Shown: piece by piece, positions 35,816 through 45,073 of the stretch | How the letters are laid out: the number at the start of each line of letters is the position of its first letter | How positions within the stretch are numbered: the stretch's first letter is position 1 | Source: Hyphomicrobiales bacterium | Lineage (GTDB): Bacteria > Pseudomonadota > Alphaproteobacteria > Rhizobiales > JACESI01 | DNA: 64,000 nucleotides | Assembly (NCBI GenBank): GCA_039989895.1 | Contig: JBDXGY010000006.1 | Coordinates: 1 to 64,000, forward strand | Direction of reading: 5' to 3' | Notes under the pieces: model-generated | The model's database searches: none | What the model was told of the DNA's origin: nothing | The model's input: only the letters and a program-made list of their open reading frames with translations | Translations under genes and position numbers: made by a program

Positions 35816-36748
35816 TCAACCGGCCACATTCGCCCATGAGAGCGCATAAGCTGTGGTGGCGATGGCGGCGATCGTGGATATGAGTATGGCAGAAGATGCA
35901 CGCCGCACCATCACGTCATATTGTTGAGCAATAACAAAGACATTGCCGGCAACAGGCAGGGACGCCAAAACAACACCAATAGCAATGGATTTACCATCGA
36001 CTTCCAAGAAGGTGAGGGCAAAAAATACGGCCAGTGGATGAAGAATAAGTTTTAAAAAAGAAATTACAAAAATCGATGTGATATCGCCCTCAAACCTTAG
36101 TTTAGCAAGTGAAATGCCAAGCGCGAAGAGAGCCGCAGGCCCAGCAGCACCGGCTAAAAATTCGACAAACCGCTCGCTAGGTCCGGGTAAGCCGATACCT
36201 GTTGCGGATAGAAAAAAACCGATAAAAATTGCAAAAATAAACGGATTGAGAAGAGCGCCTTTAACAACGCGTTTAAAGGTATCTCTTGCGTTGCCTCCGC
36301 CTGATGCTTCCAATATGGCGATTGAAATTGGGATAATGAGCATCAAATCAATTAAGAGCGCCGTTGAGGCAATACGTAATCCCTCGTCGCTAAAGGCTGC
36401 GGCCAATAGAGGAAAGCCAAGAAAGCCATTGTTGCCGATTGATGAAGCTTGGCCGGTAACAGCGAACTCGCCGATTTTGCCTGAAAAGAAAAGGCGACTG
36501 ATGATGCCGCCAATGGCAAAAAGTAACAGCCCCGCGACCGCCCAACCGAAAAGAAAGCGCCCATCGATCAGAGCATCAAAATCTTGACGTGCAAGGCCGC
36601 TGATGACAAGGGCAGGCATTGTGAAGTTGAAAACAAAAACATTGATAATTTTTGCAGCAGAAGCATCAATCATATTGGTGCGCACAGCAAATATGCCCAG
36701 ACCAATGACGGCGAAAAATGGCAGTGTGAGATCGAGAATAATTTCCAT
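35816..36748 (-). CDS. AEC (auxin efflux carrier) family transporter
   Basis: A 310-residue inner-membrane protein with about ten transmembrane helices in two inverted halves. The order and the motifs FNFTMPALVISGLAR, GNNGFLGFPLLAAAF and VLASLPVAGNVFVIAQQYD fit the AEC/PIN-like family. Bacterial members export or import small carboxylates such as malate or malonate. The substrate cannot be read from the sequence. It is a stand-alone gene. Confidence 0.85.
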   Translation of the reverse strand: MEIILDLTLPFFAVIGLGIFAVRTNMIDASAAKIINVFVFNFTMPALVISGLARQDFDALIDGRFLFGWAVAGLLLFAIGGIISRLFFSGKIGEFAVTGQASSIGNNGFLGFPLLAAAFSDEGLRIASTALLIDLMLIIPISIAILEASGGGNARDTFKRVVKGALLNPFIFAIFIGFFLSATGIGLPGPSERFVEFLAGAAGPAALFALGISLAKLRFEGDITSIFVISFLKLILHPLAVFFALTFLEVDGKSIAIGVVLASLPVAGNVFVIAQQYDVMVRRASSAILISTIAAIATTAYALSWANVAG

Positions 36749-36826
36749 GAGGCCCCCAAAGAAAACTAAGCTTTCATGGAAATTTCAGCAATAGCTGAAA
36801 GAGCTTATATTAAAAAAGCGGCATGT

Positions 36827-37207
36827 TTACATCGTGTAGAAAAATTCTTCACGGACGATTTTTCCCTTTTCAACTGTATAGATTGCAAGCTCCTTCATCG
36901 CCATGCGCTCCTGATTTTCCTTATTGGTTGCGTCAAACTCAAAAATAACGCCGAAGCGGTCTGTGCCATGAAGAAATGGCCCATCAGCTGAATGGGAATG
37001 CACTTCCATCGTATTATTCCACCATTCATGCTTGCCCCTGATACCACCAAGACCCACGGTCTCGGGGCTATCCTTACCCGGCATGATAGCCGCCTCTACA
37101 GAAACCGCATTCTCGCTATAAAGGGTGTTGAGACATTCTTCTTCTTTATGATCGCGGCAATAAGCGACAAGCTTGTGAGCAATTTCTGATAGTTGTTCGA
37201 CAGACAT
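36827..37207 (-). CDS. SnoaL/NTF2-like small protein
   Basis: A 126-residue protein from ATG 37207 (AAGAAA upstream); a 12-codon longer frame starts at 37243 without a better site. It has the cone-fold pattern of NTF2-like proteins: an N-terminal helix pair (AHKLVAYCRDHKEEECLNTLYSE), then GIRGKHEWWNN and beta strands (FGVIFEFDATN, LAIYTVEKGKIVREEFFY). Such proteins bind small hydrophobic ligands or act as isomerases. No catalytic set is certain. Confidence 0.7.
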   Translation of the reverse strand: MSVEQLSEIAHKLVAYCRDHKEEECLNTLYSENAVSVEAAIMPGKDSPETVGLGGIRGKHEWWNNTMEVHSHSADGPFLHGTDRFGVIFEFDATNKENQERMAMKELAIYTVEKGKIVREEFFYTM

Positions 37208-37339
37208 GATATTTCTTTCAACTGAATTCAGTCTATGGAACAAATCATAAGCATATAATTATGTAAAGAATGAGATAAAATCGATCTTTACAAAAATAGA
37301 CGACTGGCTGTTGACCTCATAGCTCTGCAAGGCAACATC

Positions 37340-37621
37340 ATGAAAAATATGGCAGGCAGCGACATGCCCGATATGACGCCACAAGGGGATGGATCGCAAA
37401 ATCCAATGGCAGATAATCCCTTTGGTAAAATGATGGAAAATTTTCTTGGAAGCGCGATGGGCGGGGCGGTAAGGGCGGCACCTGAAAACCCAAAAGCTCC
37501 GGAGCGCGGCGAAGATATTTTCGGCGATATGTTCGAAGCAGGTCGCAAAGTGCAAGATGACTATAAGAAGAATGTCGATAGCATCTTTGACAATTATCTT
37601 GATGGCATGCGCAAGCTTTAA
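37340..37621 (+). CDS. Small protein of unknown function
   Basis: A 93-residue protein, Met/Asp/Pro-rich and probably disordered in its first half, with a helical C-terminus (DIFGDMFEAGRKVQDDYKKN, then DSIFDNYLDGMRKL). AAGG lies near the ATG. A similar C-terminal helix occurs in uncharacterised rhizobial proteins as far as I can recall. It ends seven bases before the convergent 37629 gene. No function assigned. Confidence 0.55.
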   Translation: MKNMAGSDMPDMTPQGDGSQNPMADNPFGKMMENFLGSAMGGAVRAAPENPKAPERGEDIFGDMFEAGRKVQDDYKKNVDSIFDNYLDGMRKL

Positions 37622-37628
37622 CATTCCC

Positions 37629-38252
37629 TCACAAACAAGCACTTGGATGCCAGTCAGGAATGTAACCACCCCTTAGAACGTCAAGTGTTGCTGGCGGCGT
37701 CAGGCAGGTGAGCTTTTCGGGTAGGTCATCAAAAGCAATATTGGCAGCTTTGTAGCCTTCAAAATTCCACGGAAGTAAGGCTGAGCTCTTTAAAGCATAG
37801 TGTGTTCCATCATGCTCAATAATCGCACCGTCAGGCAGCGTATTCTTAGCCAATTGATGCTTCTGCTTCTCGCGACCATCAAGGCGTTCTTTGTGAAGCT
37901 GGGCATCCATTGTCGCGACCTTGGGTAGCTCACAGAGTTGAGCCGCTTTTTGCCATGCAGCTTGATAGGCTTTGGCCGCTTTGCGCCGGCATTCAAAGCA
38001 CGGTCTGTGGCCTGCGGCGAGGGCAGTCACCTCATCCAGAAAAAACAATTCAGTATAGGATTCTCCCATTAATTTGCGTTCGCGCCCTTTGAATTGGGTG
38101 AGGCAAATAATCCATGCCTTGAGCGCCCACCGCCGCTTTAAAAGCAACTTTGTTTGAGGGTCATGAAGTCGCCCCCGATTGCCCATGAAAAGCCCACGCG
38201 AAGAAACGGCACAAATGTCACCAGTAGGGTCAACTCTATTTTGTAGGGGCAT
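37629..38252 (-). CDS. Conserved protein of unknown function with a CxxC motif
   Basis: A 207-residue soluble basic protein. Recognisable segments are FMGNRGRLHDP, RRWALKAWIICLTQFKGR, YTELFFLDEVTALAAGHRPCFECRR and VLRGGYIPDWHPSA. The CFEC pair followed by basic residues suggests a metal-binding or nucleic-acid role, but no family name is known to me. The strong motif density argues for a conserved enzyme or DNA-related protein rather than a spurious frame. Stand-alone and convergent with the 93-residue gene. Confidence 0.6.
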   Translation of the reverse strand: MPLQNRVDPTGDICAVSSRGLFMGNRGRLHDPQTKLLLKRRWALKAWIICLTQFKGRERKLMGESYTELFFLDEVTALAAGHRPCFECRRKAAKAYQAAWQKAAQLCELPKVATMDAQLHKERLDGREKQKHQLAKNTLPDGAIIEHDGTHYALKSSALLPWNFEGYKAANIAFDDLPEKLTCLTPPATLDVLRGGYIPDWHPSACL

Positions 38253-38473
38253 GTTACTTACGGCCTTTTGTTTGATTGGAAAAAATCGTAGAACGGTCAG
38301 GCAAAATAAGAAAGTACTCTAAAAGCGAGTGAAGAAGTAGGCAAGGCAGAGGCTCTTGTGGGCAATGTATTCAAAAGTTTAACGCTTAATACCATCAGCT
38401 ATTATTGACGGCGCACAGGGTTCAGTGTTGGTAGTTGGCAATCGATGAACGACAAAAAGAAAGTTGTAATATC

Positions 38474-39607
38474 ATGACAATGATCACGGATATTGCAGAT
38501 TTAAAGGCGCTTGCGAAACGCCGTGTTCCTAAAATGTTTTATGAGTATGTTGATACAGGCTCATGGTCGCAAGGTACCTACTTGGACAATGAGGCAGCCT
38601 TTCAGCGACAAAAATTGCGCCAGCGAGTGGCTGTGAATATTGAAAACCGCTCACTCGCAACCAAGATGATAGGCGAAAGCGTATCGATGCCTGTGGCCTT
38701 GGCCCCAATTGGGTTGACCGGCATGCAGCATGCTGATGGTGAAATACTTTCAGCACAAGCGGCGGAAGAATTTGGCGTGCCTTATACGCTCACCACCATG
38801 GCGATCTGTTCGATTGAAGATGTAGCTGCGCACACAAAAAAGCCGTTTTGGTTTCAGCTATATGTGATGCGGGATCGAGGCTTCACAGAATCGCTGATTG
38901 CGCGCGCAAAAGCGGCCAATTGTTCGGCCCTCGTTTTGACCCTTGATTTACAGTTGATTGGACAGCGTCACCGCGACTTGAAAAACGGCCTTTCCACGCC
39001 TCCGAAAATTACACCGCGTTTTGTCGCTGAGATGATGATCAAGCCGTTTTGGTGCATGCAGATGCTGAAAACCAAGCGCCATACCTTCGGGAATATTGTT
39101 GGCCATGCGCCAGGCGTGGATAACATGCTTTCGCTGTCGGAGTGGACAGCTGAACAATTTGATCAATCGCTGGACTGGTCGTCAGTGGAGTGGATCAGGC
39201 AGCACTGGGATCGCAAGCTTATACTTAAAGGCATCAACGATGTGGAGGATGCAAAAATTGCATCTGAGCTGGGGGCGGATGCGATTGTTGTTTCTAACCA
39301 TGGCGGGCGGCAGCTTGATGGCGCGGTCGCCTCTTTCGATGTGTTGCGCGATATTGTGGATGCAGTTGGAGATAAAGTAGAAGTGCATTTTGATAGTGGT
39401 ATCCGCTCAGGGCAAGATGTTTTCAAGGCAATTGCTATGGGCGTCAAAGGCACATTCTTGGGGCGCGCTTATATCTATGGGTTGGGTGCAATGGGCAAAC
39501 CGGGCGTTACAAAAGCGCTTGAGATTATTCACAAGGAATTGGATACCACCATGGGCCTTTGTGGCGAGCGAGATATCAAGAAGGTAGGCCGTCATAATCT
39601 GGTGTAA
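38474..39607 (+). CDS. lldD: FMN-dependent L-lactate dehydrogenase / alpha-hydroxyacid oxidase
   Basis: A 377-residue protein from ATG 38474; an upstream TTG at 38435 extends the frame but the family starts at this Met. It is an FMN TIM-barrel enzyme with N-terminal ITDIADLKALAKRRVPKMFYEYVD, FMN-binding PVALAPIGLTGMQHADGE, and the catalytic His/Arg motif SNHGGRQLDGA. C-terminal FDSGIRSGQDVFKAIAMG and GRAYIYGLGA complete it. It oxidises L-lactate (or a similar 2-hydroxyacid) to the 2-oxoacid, passing electrons to the respiratory chain. Substrate is inferred from best family fit. The nearby glcDEF suggests a shared 2-hydroxyacid theme. Confidence 0.9.
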   Translation: MTMITDIADLKALAKRRVPKMFYEYVDTGSWSQGTYLDNEAAFQRQKLRQRVAVNIENRSLATKMIGESVSMPVALAPIGLTGMQHADGEILSAQAAEEFGVPYTLTTMAICSIEDVAAHTKKPFWFQLYVMRDRGFTESLIARAKAANCSALVLTLDLQLIGQRHRDLKNGLSTPPKITPRFVAEMMIKPFWCMQMLKTKRHTFGNIVGHAPGVDNMLSLSEWTAEQFDQSLDWSSVEWIRQHWDRKLILKGINDVEDAKIASELGADAIVVSNHGGRQLDGAVASFDVLRDIVDAVGDKVEVHFDSGIRSGQDVFKAIAMGVKGTFLGRAYIYGLGAMGKPGVTKALEIIHKELDTTMGLCGERDIKKVGRHNLV

Positions 39608-39616
39608 TAAAGCACT

Positions 39617-40555
39617 TTAACTGACGCTATCTTTTGGCATTAAAATATCGCCAAGTCCTGCTTCCCAATAAGGCGTGGAACCGCCATAGAGTGAGTTTAG
39701 AAAATCCAGAAAAACGCGCACTTTTGTTGGTAGATATTGACGGCTTGGATAAATCGCATAAACGCCAACGTTCGGAGTGCCTCGATACTCAGGCAAAATC
39801 ACTTTTAAAGTGCCATTGGCGAGTTCTGGCCCCACATCCCATGTTGAGCGAAAGGCAATACCAAGCCCAGCAATCACAGCTTCGCGCACCACTTCACTGG
39901 AGTTCGTTTTAATCGTAGCGTCAGGCTTGATATTGACGTGCCCATCAGGGCCGATGAGATGCCATATTTCCTGGCTTGCTGCAGCAATACATTGGTGATT
40001 GCCCAGATCAGAGATGCTTGAGGGTGTGCCGTGTAATTCTAGATATTTTGGCGTGGCACATAAAACACGTGTGTTCGGGGCCAGTTTTTTGGCGACGTAA
40101 CTTGAATCTTTTAGTTCCGCAATCCGGATTGCAACGTCAATGCCGTCGGCGACGAGATCAACGAAGTCATCAGACAAATCAAGTGTGATGGTTATGTCTG
40201 GATTTTGTTCCATGAGCTTGTTCAAATAAGGAGCGATATGTAGCCGCCCAAAAGTTGTTGGTGCTGCGACTTTAAGGCCGCCTCGAACGGTTTCTGTCCG
40301 GCGGGTGACATAATTTTCAGCTTCTTCAACGTTGGCTAGAATGACCAAAACCCGCTCATAAAACCCTTGGCCAACCTCGGTGAGCGCGATTTGGCGCGTT
40401 GTGCGCTGCATAAGGCGTACACCTAACCTTTCTTCAAGCCGCTTCATTCGCTTAGAAATCAAGGCAGGAGAAAAACCGAGCTCACGGCCTGCAGCTGTCA
40501 TGCTGCCTGTCGCTATGACACGGGCAAAAATATCGAAATCGTGAAAGGACGCCAT
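39617..40555 (-). CDS. LysR-family transcriptional regulator
   Basis: A 312-residue regulator. The N-terminal winged helix (FARVIATGSMTAAGRELGFSPALISKRMKRLEERLGVRLMQRTTR) and the periplasmic-binding-like effector domain (about 95-300) are standard. It belongs to the CrgA/AaeR-like subgroup in which the effector domain ends with PSRQYLPTKVRVFLDFL. It is divergent from glcDEF and convergent with lldD, so either 2-hydroxyacid operon may be its target; that is inferred from position. No inducer is known. Confidence 0.9.
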   Translation of the reverse strand: MASFHDFDIFARVIATGSMTAAGRELGFSPALISKRMKRLEERLGVRLMQRTTRQIALTEVGQGFYERVLVILANVEEAENYVTRRTETVRGGLKVAAPTTFGRLHIAPYLNKLMEQNPDITITLDLSDDFVDLVADGIDVAIRIAELKDSSYVAKKLAPNTRVLCATPKYLELHGTPSSISDLGNHQCIAAASQEIWHLIGPDGHVNIKPDATIKTNSSEVVREAVIAGLGIAFRSTWDVGPELANGTLKVILPEYRGTPNVGVYAIYPSRQYLPTKVRVFLDFLNSLYGGSTPYWEAGLGDILMPKDSVS

Positions 40556-40987
40556 CAGACCTTACTTTTTACAGAAATAGTTATAGAAATGATTCTTGAG
40601 ACTTAATGAGACATTGATATCAGAGATGGGAGATCTATGAATTGTATTTTTTTATTTTTGTCTATCTGCCATCAAAATGAGAAATTTAACTTATTTTTGA
40701 GCAATAAAAAAAGAGATACCTAAGTTATTGTCAATCGTTACAAGTACTTTAGCGTTTGTTTTAATCTATACAACTAGAAACTATTTTCGGTTGAATCACG
40801 GCAACTAATTGATTGTAAAGTTGATTTATGCGATCAGGCTCAACTGGATAAATAAATTTACCAATTTAAAAATATGAGCTATAATCATAGCAAGAAGCGT
40901 GCATGAGCAGTATTTTTTACTGCTTCTCCTTGTGGTCTCCTTACTATTCGAAGACAATCCATTTTTATCCGACATGAAGAGAATATT
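40556..40987. promoter_or_regulatory. Divergent regulatory region between LysR gene and glcDEF
   Basis: This is a 432-base AT-rich region. AGCAGTA (40906-40912) and TACTGCT (40918-40924) form a perfect inverted repeat with a five-T loop, about 64 bases before glcD. It could be an operator or a leader stem. The rest shows AT tracts but no promoter pair that I would defend. Confidence 0.4.
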
Positions 40988-42442
40988 ATGGCAACGATAA
41001 AACTCCTTGAACCAGACCCATTGATTTTGGCCAAGCGCGGTAAAATTATATCCGCACTTTCACAGATGGTGCCTGAAGACAGCCTTATTTATGATGAGCG
41101 CGAACTCGTGCCCTATGAAACAGATGCATTTACTGCATATCGTCGGGTGCCATTGGCTGTCGTTTTGCCTGAGACAACAGCACAGACCGCCGCGGTTATG
41201 AAATATTGTTCAAGCGAAGGTGTCCCGGTTATTCCTCGTGGTGCTGGCACATCGCTTGCTGGTGGCGCGATCCCGCAGGAAGATGCGGTCGTTATCGGTG
41301 TCTCTAAAATGAATCAAGTTCTGTCGGTCGATTATCAAAATCGTGTTGCGCGGGTTCAATCTGGCGTCACTAATTTGCGCGTCTCTGATCATGTGGGGCC
41401 TGAAGGGTTCTTTTATGCCCCTGACCCTTCATCTCAGCTTGCTTGTACGATCGCGGGCAATATCGGCATGAACTCCGGTGGAGCGCATTGCCTGAAATAC
41501 GGAGTAACGACAAACAATCTGATGGGCGTCAAAATGGTGTTACTCGACGGTTCAATCGTAGACATTGGCGGTGAAGCCCTTGATGCGTCGGGTTATGATC
41601 TTTTGGGCTTAATATGCGGCTCCGAAGGGCAGCTTGGTATTGTCACAGAAGCAACCGTGCGCATTTTGCGCAAAGCCGAAGGCGCGCGGCCTGTTTTGTT
41701 TGGCTTTGATGACTCGACTGTGGCTGGTGCATGTGTGGCCGATATTATTGGCGGTGGCATCGTACCGGTGGCCATTGAATATATGGACAAGGAAGCGATC
41801 CACATCTGTGAAGAATTTGCCAATGCTGGTTATCCTCTTGATGCTGAAGCACTGCTTATCGTTGAGGTTGAAGGATCAGAAGATGAAATGAATGCGATGC
41901 TTGAAAAGATCATCGCGATTGCCCGCAAGCATAGTGTGACAACGGTCAAGGAAAGCCAATCTGCCATGGAAGCTGCCGCGATTTGGAAAGGGCGCAAATC
42001 CGCCTTTGGCGCAACTGGTCGCGTGGCTGACTACATCTGCATGGATGGTACTGTGCCTTTGTCACAGCTTGATTATGTTTTGAAAAAAACAGGCGAGATT
42101 ATCGATCATTATGGCCTTCGCTGCGCCAATGTTTTTCATGCTGGCGATGGCAACATGCATCCATTGATTTTGCACAATTGCAATGACCCTGAGGAAAGCC
42201 GCAAGGCGCATCTTGCTGGCGATGATGTTTTGAAACTTTGTGTTGATGTGGGTGGCTGTCTCACGGGTGAGCATGGGGTCGGCATTGAAAAACGCGATTT
42301 GATGTTACATCAGTTCGATCAGGTAGACCTTGATCAGCAAATGGCCGTGCGCGCGGTTTTTGACTCATCATGGCTCATGAATCCTGCAAAAGTTTTCCCG
42401 CTTGAATCGCGGGCCAAGAAAAAAGATAAGGCTGCGGCATGA
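40988..42442 (+). CDS. glcD: Glycolate oxidase, FAD-binding catalytic subunit
   Basis: A 484-residue FAD enzyme oxidising glycolate (possibly D-lactate) to glyoxylate. It has an N-terminal PCMH FAD domain (VPVIPRGAGTSLAGGAIP, DPSSQLACTIAGNIGMNSGG) and a C-terminal FAD-oxidase domain with NVFHAGDGNMHPLI and CLTGEHGVGIEKRDLM near the active site. First of three genes; overlaps glcE by four bases. Confidence 0.95.
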   Translation: MATIKLLEPDPLILAKRGKIISALSQMVPEDSLIYDERELVPYETDAFTAYRRVPLAVVLPETTAQTAAVMKYCSSEGVPVIPRGAGTSLAGGAIPQEDAVVIGVSKMNQVLSVDYQNRVARVQSGVTNLRVSDHVGPEGFFYAPDPSSQLACTIAGNIGMNSGGAHCLKYGVTTNNLMGVKMVLLDGSIVDIGGEALDASGYDLLGLICGSEGQLGIVTEATVRILRKAEGARPVLFGFDDSTVAGACVADIIGGGIVPVAIEYMDKEAIHICEEFANAGYPLDAEALLIVEVEGSEDEMNAMLEKIIAIARKHSVTTVKESQSAMEAAAIWKGRKSAFGATGRVADYICMDGTVPLSQLDYVLKKTGEIIDHYGLRCANVFHAGDGNMHPLILHNCNDPEESRKAHLAGDDVLKLCVDVGGCLTGEHGVGIEKRDLMLHQFDQVDLDQQMAVRAVFDSSWLMNPAKVFPLESRAKKKDKAAA

Positions 42443-43626
42443 CGACCTTTACCCCGAAGAGTGAAGAAGAAGCAGCCAAGGTTGTCTTTGCGGCAAAATC
42501 CACGAAGACATCGTTGCGCATCCTTGGCGGAGGAACACGCTCGACCATTGGCCGAACAATGAATGCTGATGCATCACTTTCAACCTCGGCTCTGTCAGGC
42601 ATCACTCTTTACGAGCCAAGTGAAATGGTGATTTCTGCAAAGGCAGGTACGCCGTTGTCTGAAGTGAAGAAGAAGCTCGCAGATAATAATCAGATGCTCA
42701 CATTTGAGCCCATGGACCACCGAAATCTTTTGGGGCTTGAGGGAGAGCCGACGATTGGCGCGGTGGTGGCTGGTAATATTTCTGGGCCTCGCCGCATATT
42801 CGCCGGTGCTGCCCGTGATAGCCTCATTGGCGTGCGTTTTGTCAACGGCAAGGGTGAGATCATCAAGAACGGTGGTCGCGTCATGAAAAATGTCACCGGG
42901 CTTGACTTGGTAAAACTACAAGCGGGCGCTTGGGGTACATTGGGATTATTGACCGAGGTAACGTTCAAGCTATTGCCCACGCCTGAACGAGAAGCAACTT
43001 TGATGATAGAAGGCCTGAGTGATGAGCTTGGTGTAAGTGCGTTATGTCACGCTGCAGGAACACCGTTTGAGCCCACGGCCCTCGCGCATCTGCCAGCAGG
43101 CGTTGGGGCAGACGTGGCTAGAACCTTGATACGGGTTGAAGGTTTTTCAAAACAGGTGGACTACCGCTTGGCAGAGTTAAAAAAAGCTCTCGCGGATTTT
43201 GGCAATACTACAAAAATTGAAGGCTATGAGCATGACGTCATATGGACGGAAATTCGTGATGTTGAGTTTTTAGCACAGCCACGCGACAAGGCGATCTGGA
43301 AGCTATCCGTGCGCCCAACATCAGCACCAAACACGGTCGAGGTGATTAAACAGACTGTTGATTGCGCCTATTATTTCGACTGGTCCGGCGGCCTTGTTTG
43401 GCTTGCGGTTGATGAAGAAGATGATGCGGGTGAAGAGACCATTCGCAATGCGGTTAATGCAGCTGATGGCTATGCAACATTGGTGCGTGGCTCACCAGAA
43501 CTGCGCGCGAAGATTGATGTGTTTGAACCGCAACCGACACCTCTCGCAACGCTTTCTAGTGGCATCAAACAAAGCTTTGATCCGGATCATTTATTAAACC
43601 CTGGTCTTATGGTCGCGGGCGTTTAG
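42439..43626 (+). CDS. glcE: Glycolate oxidase, FAD-binding subunit
   Basis: A 395-residue second FAD-binding subunit, related to GlcD but shorter. Visible segments are LRILGGGTRSTIGR, GAVVAGNISGPRRIFAGAARDSLIGVRFV and GRVMKNVTGLDLVKL. Its start overlaps the glcD stop (ATGA), implying translational coupling. The stop is 12 bases before glcF. Confidence 0.94.
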   Translation: MTTFTPKSEEEAAKVVFAAKSTKTSLRILGGGTRSTIGRTMNADASLSTSALSGITLYEPSEMVISAKAGTPLSEVKKKLADNNQMLTFEPMDHRNLLGLEGEPTIGAVVAGNISGPRRIFAGAARDSLIGVRFVNGKGEIIKNGGRVMKNVTGLDLVKLQAGAWGTLGLLTEVTFKLLPTPEREATLMIEGLSDELGVSALCHAAGTPFEPTALAHLPAGVGADVARTLIRVEGFSKQVDYRLAELKKALADFGNTTKIEGYEHDVIWTEIRDVEFLAQPRDKAIWKLSVRPTSAPNTVEVIKQTVDCAYYFDWSGGLVWLAVDEEDDAGEETIRNAVNAADGYATLVRGSPELRAKIDVFEPQPTPLATLSSGIKQSFDPDHLLNPGLMVAGV

Positions 43627-43638
43627 GAGTTAAGATAA

Positions 43639-45003
43639 ATGCAAACAAACTTCACGTCGGAACAGCTTGAGGATAGTCATGTTGCTCATTCCGAAAAAAT
43701 CTTGCGCACATGTGTACATTGCGGATTTTGCACTGCCACATGCCCGACATATGTAACCCTTGGCGATGAGTTGGACAGTCCGCGCGGGCGGATTTATTTA
43801 ATCAAGGATATGCTCGAAAACGATCGTGCAGCTGATGAGAAAACGGTGAAACATATTGACCGGTGCCTTTCCTGCCTTTCCTGCATGACCACATGTCCTT
43901 CAGGTGTACATTATATGCACTTGGTCGACCATGCGCGTTCGCATATTGAAAAGACATATAAACGCCCTGTGATGGATCGATTAATCCGTGGCATATTGGC
44001 AGCTGTGCTGCCTTATCCAGAGAGATTTAGGGCAGCGACCAGTCTTGCTAAACTCGGCAAGCCATTTGCTGGTATCATGAAATCCATAGCTCCTTTGAAG
44101 CGGTTTGGTGCCATGCTTGATCTTGCACCGGCATCGCTACCAATGAAGACTAAGGTCATGGGGCCTAAAACCTATTCGCCGATCGTGGAAAGACAAGCGC
44201 GTGTGGCAATTCTCACAGGCTGCGCGCAGCCGGTGCTTCAACCAAGCATTAATGAGGCCACGATCTCGCTTTTAAACCGGCTTGCGATTGAAGTTGTGTT
44301 GCCAAAAGGTGAGGGCTGTTGCGGTGCATTGGTTCATCACATGGGCAAAGAAGACCCAGCTCTTGATGCGGCGCGCAAAAATATTGATGCATGGACAGCT
44401 GAGATTGAGGGCGAGGGGCTTGATGCCATCATCATCACCGCGTCTGGCTGCGGCACAACGATCAAAGATTACGCCCACATGCTGCGTGATGATAAAGCCT
44501 ATGCTGCCAAGGCGGCCAAGGTTGTGGCGCTTGCCAAAGACATCACGGAATATCTGAATGAGATCAGACTGCCTAAACCATCATTCATTCCCAGCATAAA
44601 GGTTGCTTATCATTCAGCCTGTTCGATGCAGCATGGTCAAAAAATCACCATGCAGCCGAAGAATCTTTTGCGCGGGGCGGGCTTCCGCGTCGCCGATGTG
44701 CCTGAGGGGCATTTGTGCTGCGGCTCTGCAGGTACCTACAACATCATGCAGCCCGAGATTGCGGGCGGCTTGCGTGAGCGTAAAGTCAATAACATCAAGA
44801 GCACCAAGCCCGACGCGATCGCAACCGGCAACATTGGTTGCATTACCCAGATATCTGCAGGCATGAAGGAAGATGGTGCCGACATTCCTATTGTTCATAC
44901 GATTGAGCTGTTGAACTGGATTTATGGAGGCGCTGCTCCCGCTGTGCTTGTCGAACGCGGATTGGATCAGAAAAAATTGGTTATGTCTGAGGCGGCAGAA
45001 TAA
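43639..45003 (+). CDS. glcF: Glycolate oxidase, iron-sulfur subunit
   Basis: A 454-residue subunit carrying electrons from GlcDE to the quinone pool. Two N-terminal 4Fe-4S motifs are seen: CVHCGFCTATCPTY (about 26-39) and CLSCLSCMTTCPSGVHY (about 77-93). Two CCG domains follow (GEGCCGALVHH and HLCCGSAGTYNIMQ with nearby Cys). GGAG precedes ATG 43639. Confidence 0.95.
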   Translation: MQTNFTSEQLEDSHVAHSEKILRTCVHCGFCTATCPTYVTLGDELDSPRGRIYLIKDMLENDRAADEKTVKHIDRCLSCLSCMTTCPSGVHYMHLVDHARSHIEKTYKRPVMDRLIRGILAAVLPYPERFRAATSLAKLGKPFAGIMKSIAPLKRFGAMLDLAPASLPMKTKVMGPKTYSPIVERQARVAILTGCAQPVLQPSINEATISLLNRLAIEVVLPKGEGCCGALVHHMGKEDPALDAARKNIDAWTAEIEGEGLDAIIITASGCGTTIKDYAHMLRDDKAYAAKAAKVVALAKDITEYLNEIRLPKPSFIPSIKVAYHSACSMQHGQKITMQPKNLLRGAGFRVADVPEGHLCCGSAGTYNIMQPEIAGGLRERKVNNIKSTKPDAIATGNIGCITQISAGMKEDGADIPIVHTIELLNWIYGGAAPAVLVERGLDQKKLVMSEAAE

Positions 45004-45014
45004 AAGCCAAATAA

Positions 45015-45049
45015 AAAAGCGCCACTCTTTGTATCGAATGGCGCCTTTT
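45015..45049. terminator. Bidirectional terminator between glcF and the L,D-transpeptidase gene
   Basis: GCGCCA (45019-45024) pairs with TGGCGC (45039-45044); A residues precede the stem and CTTTT follows it, so it can end transcripts from either side. Confidence 0.6.
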
Positions 45050-45073
45050 GAATTTTATAATGAGTTGTGTTGT

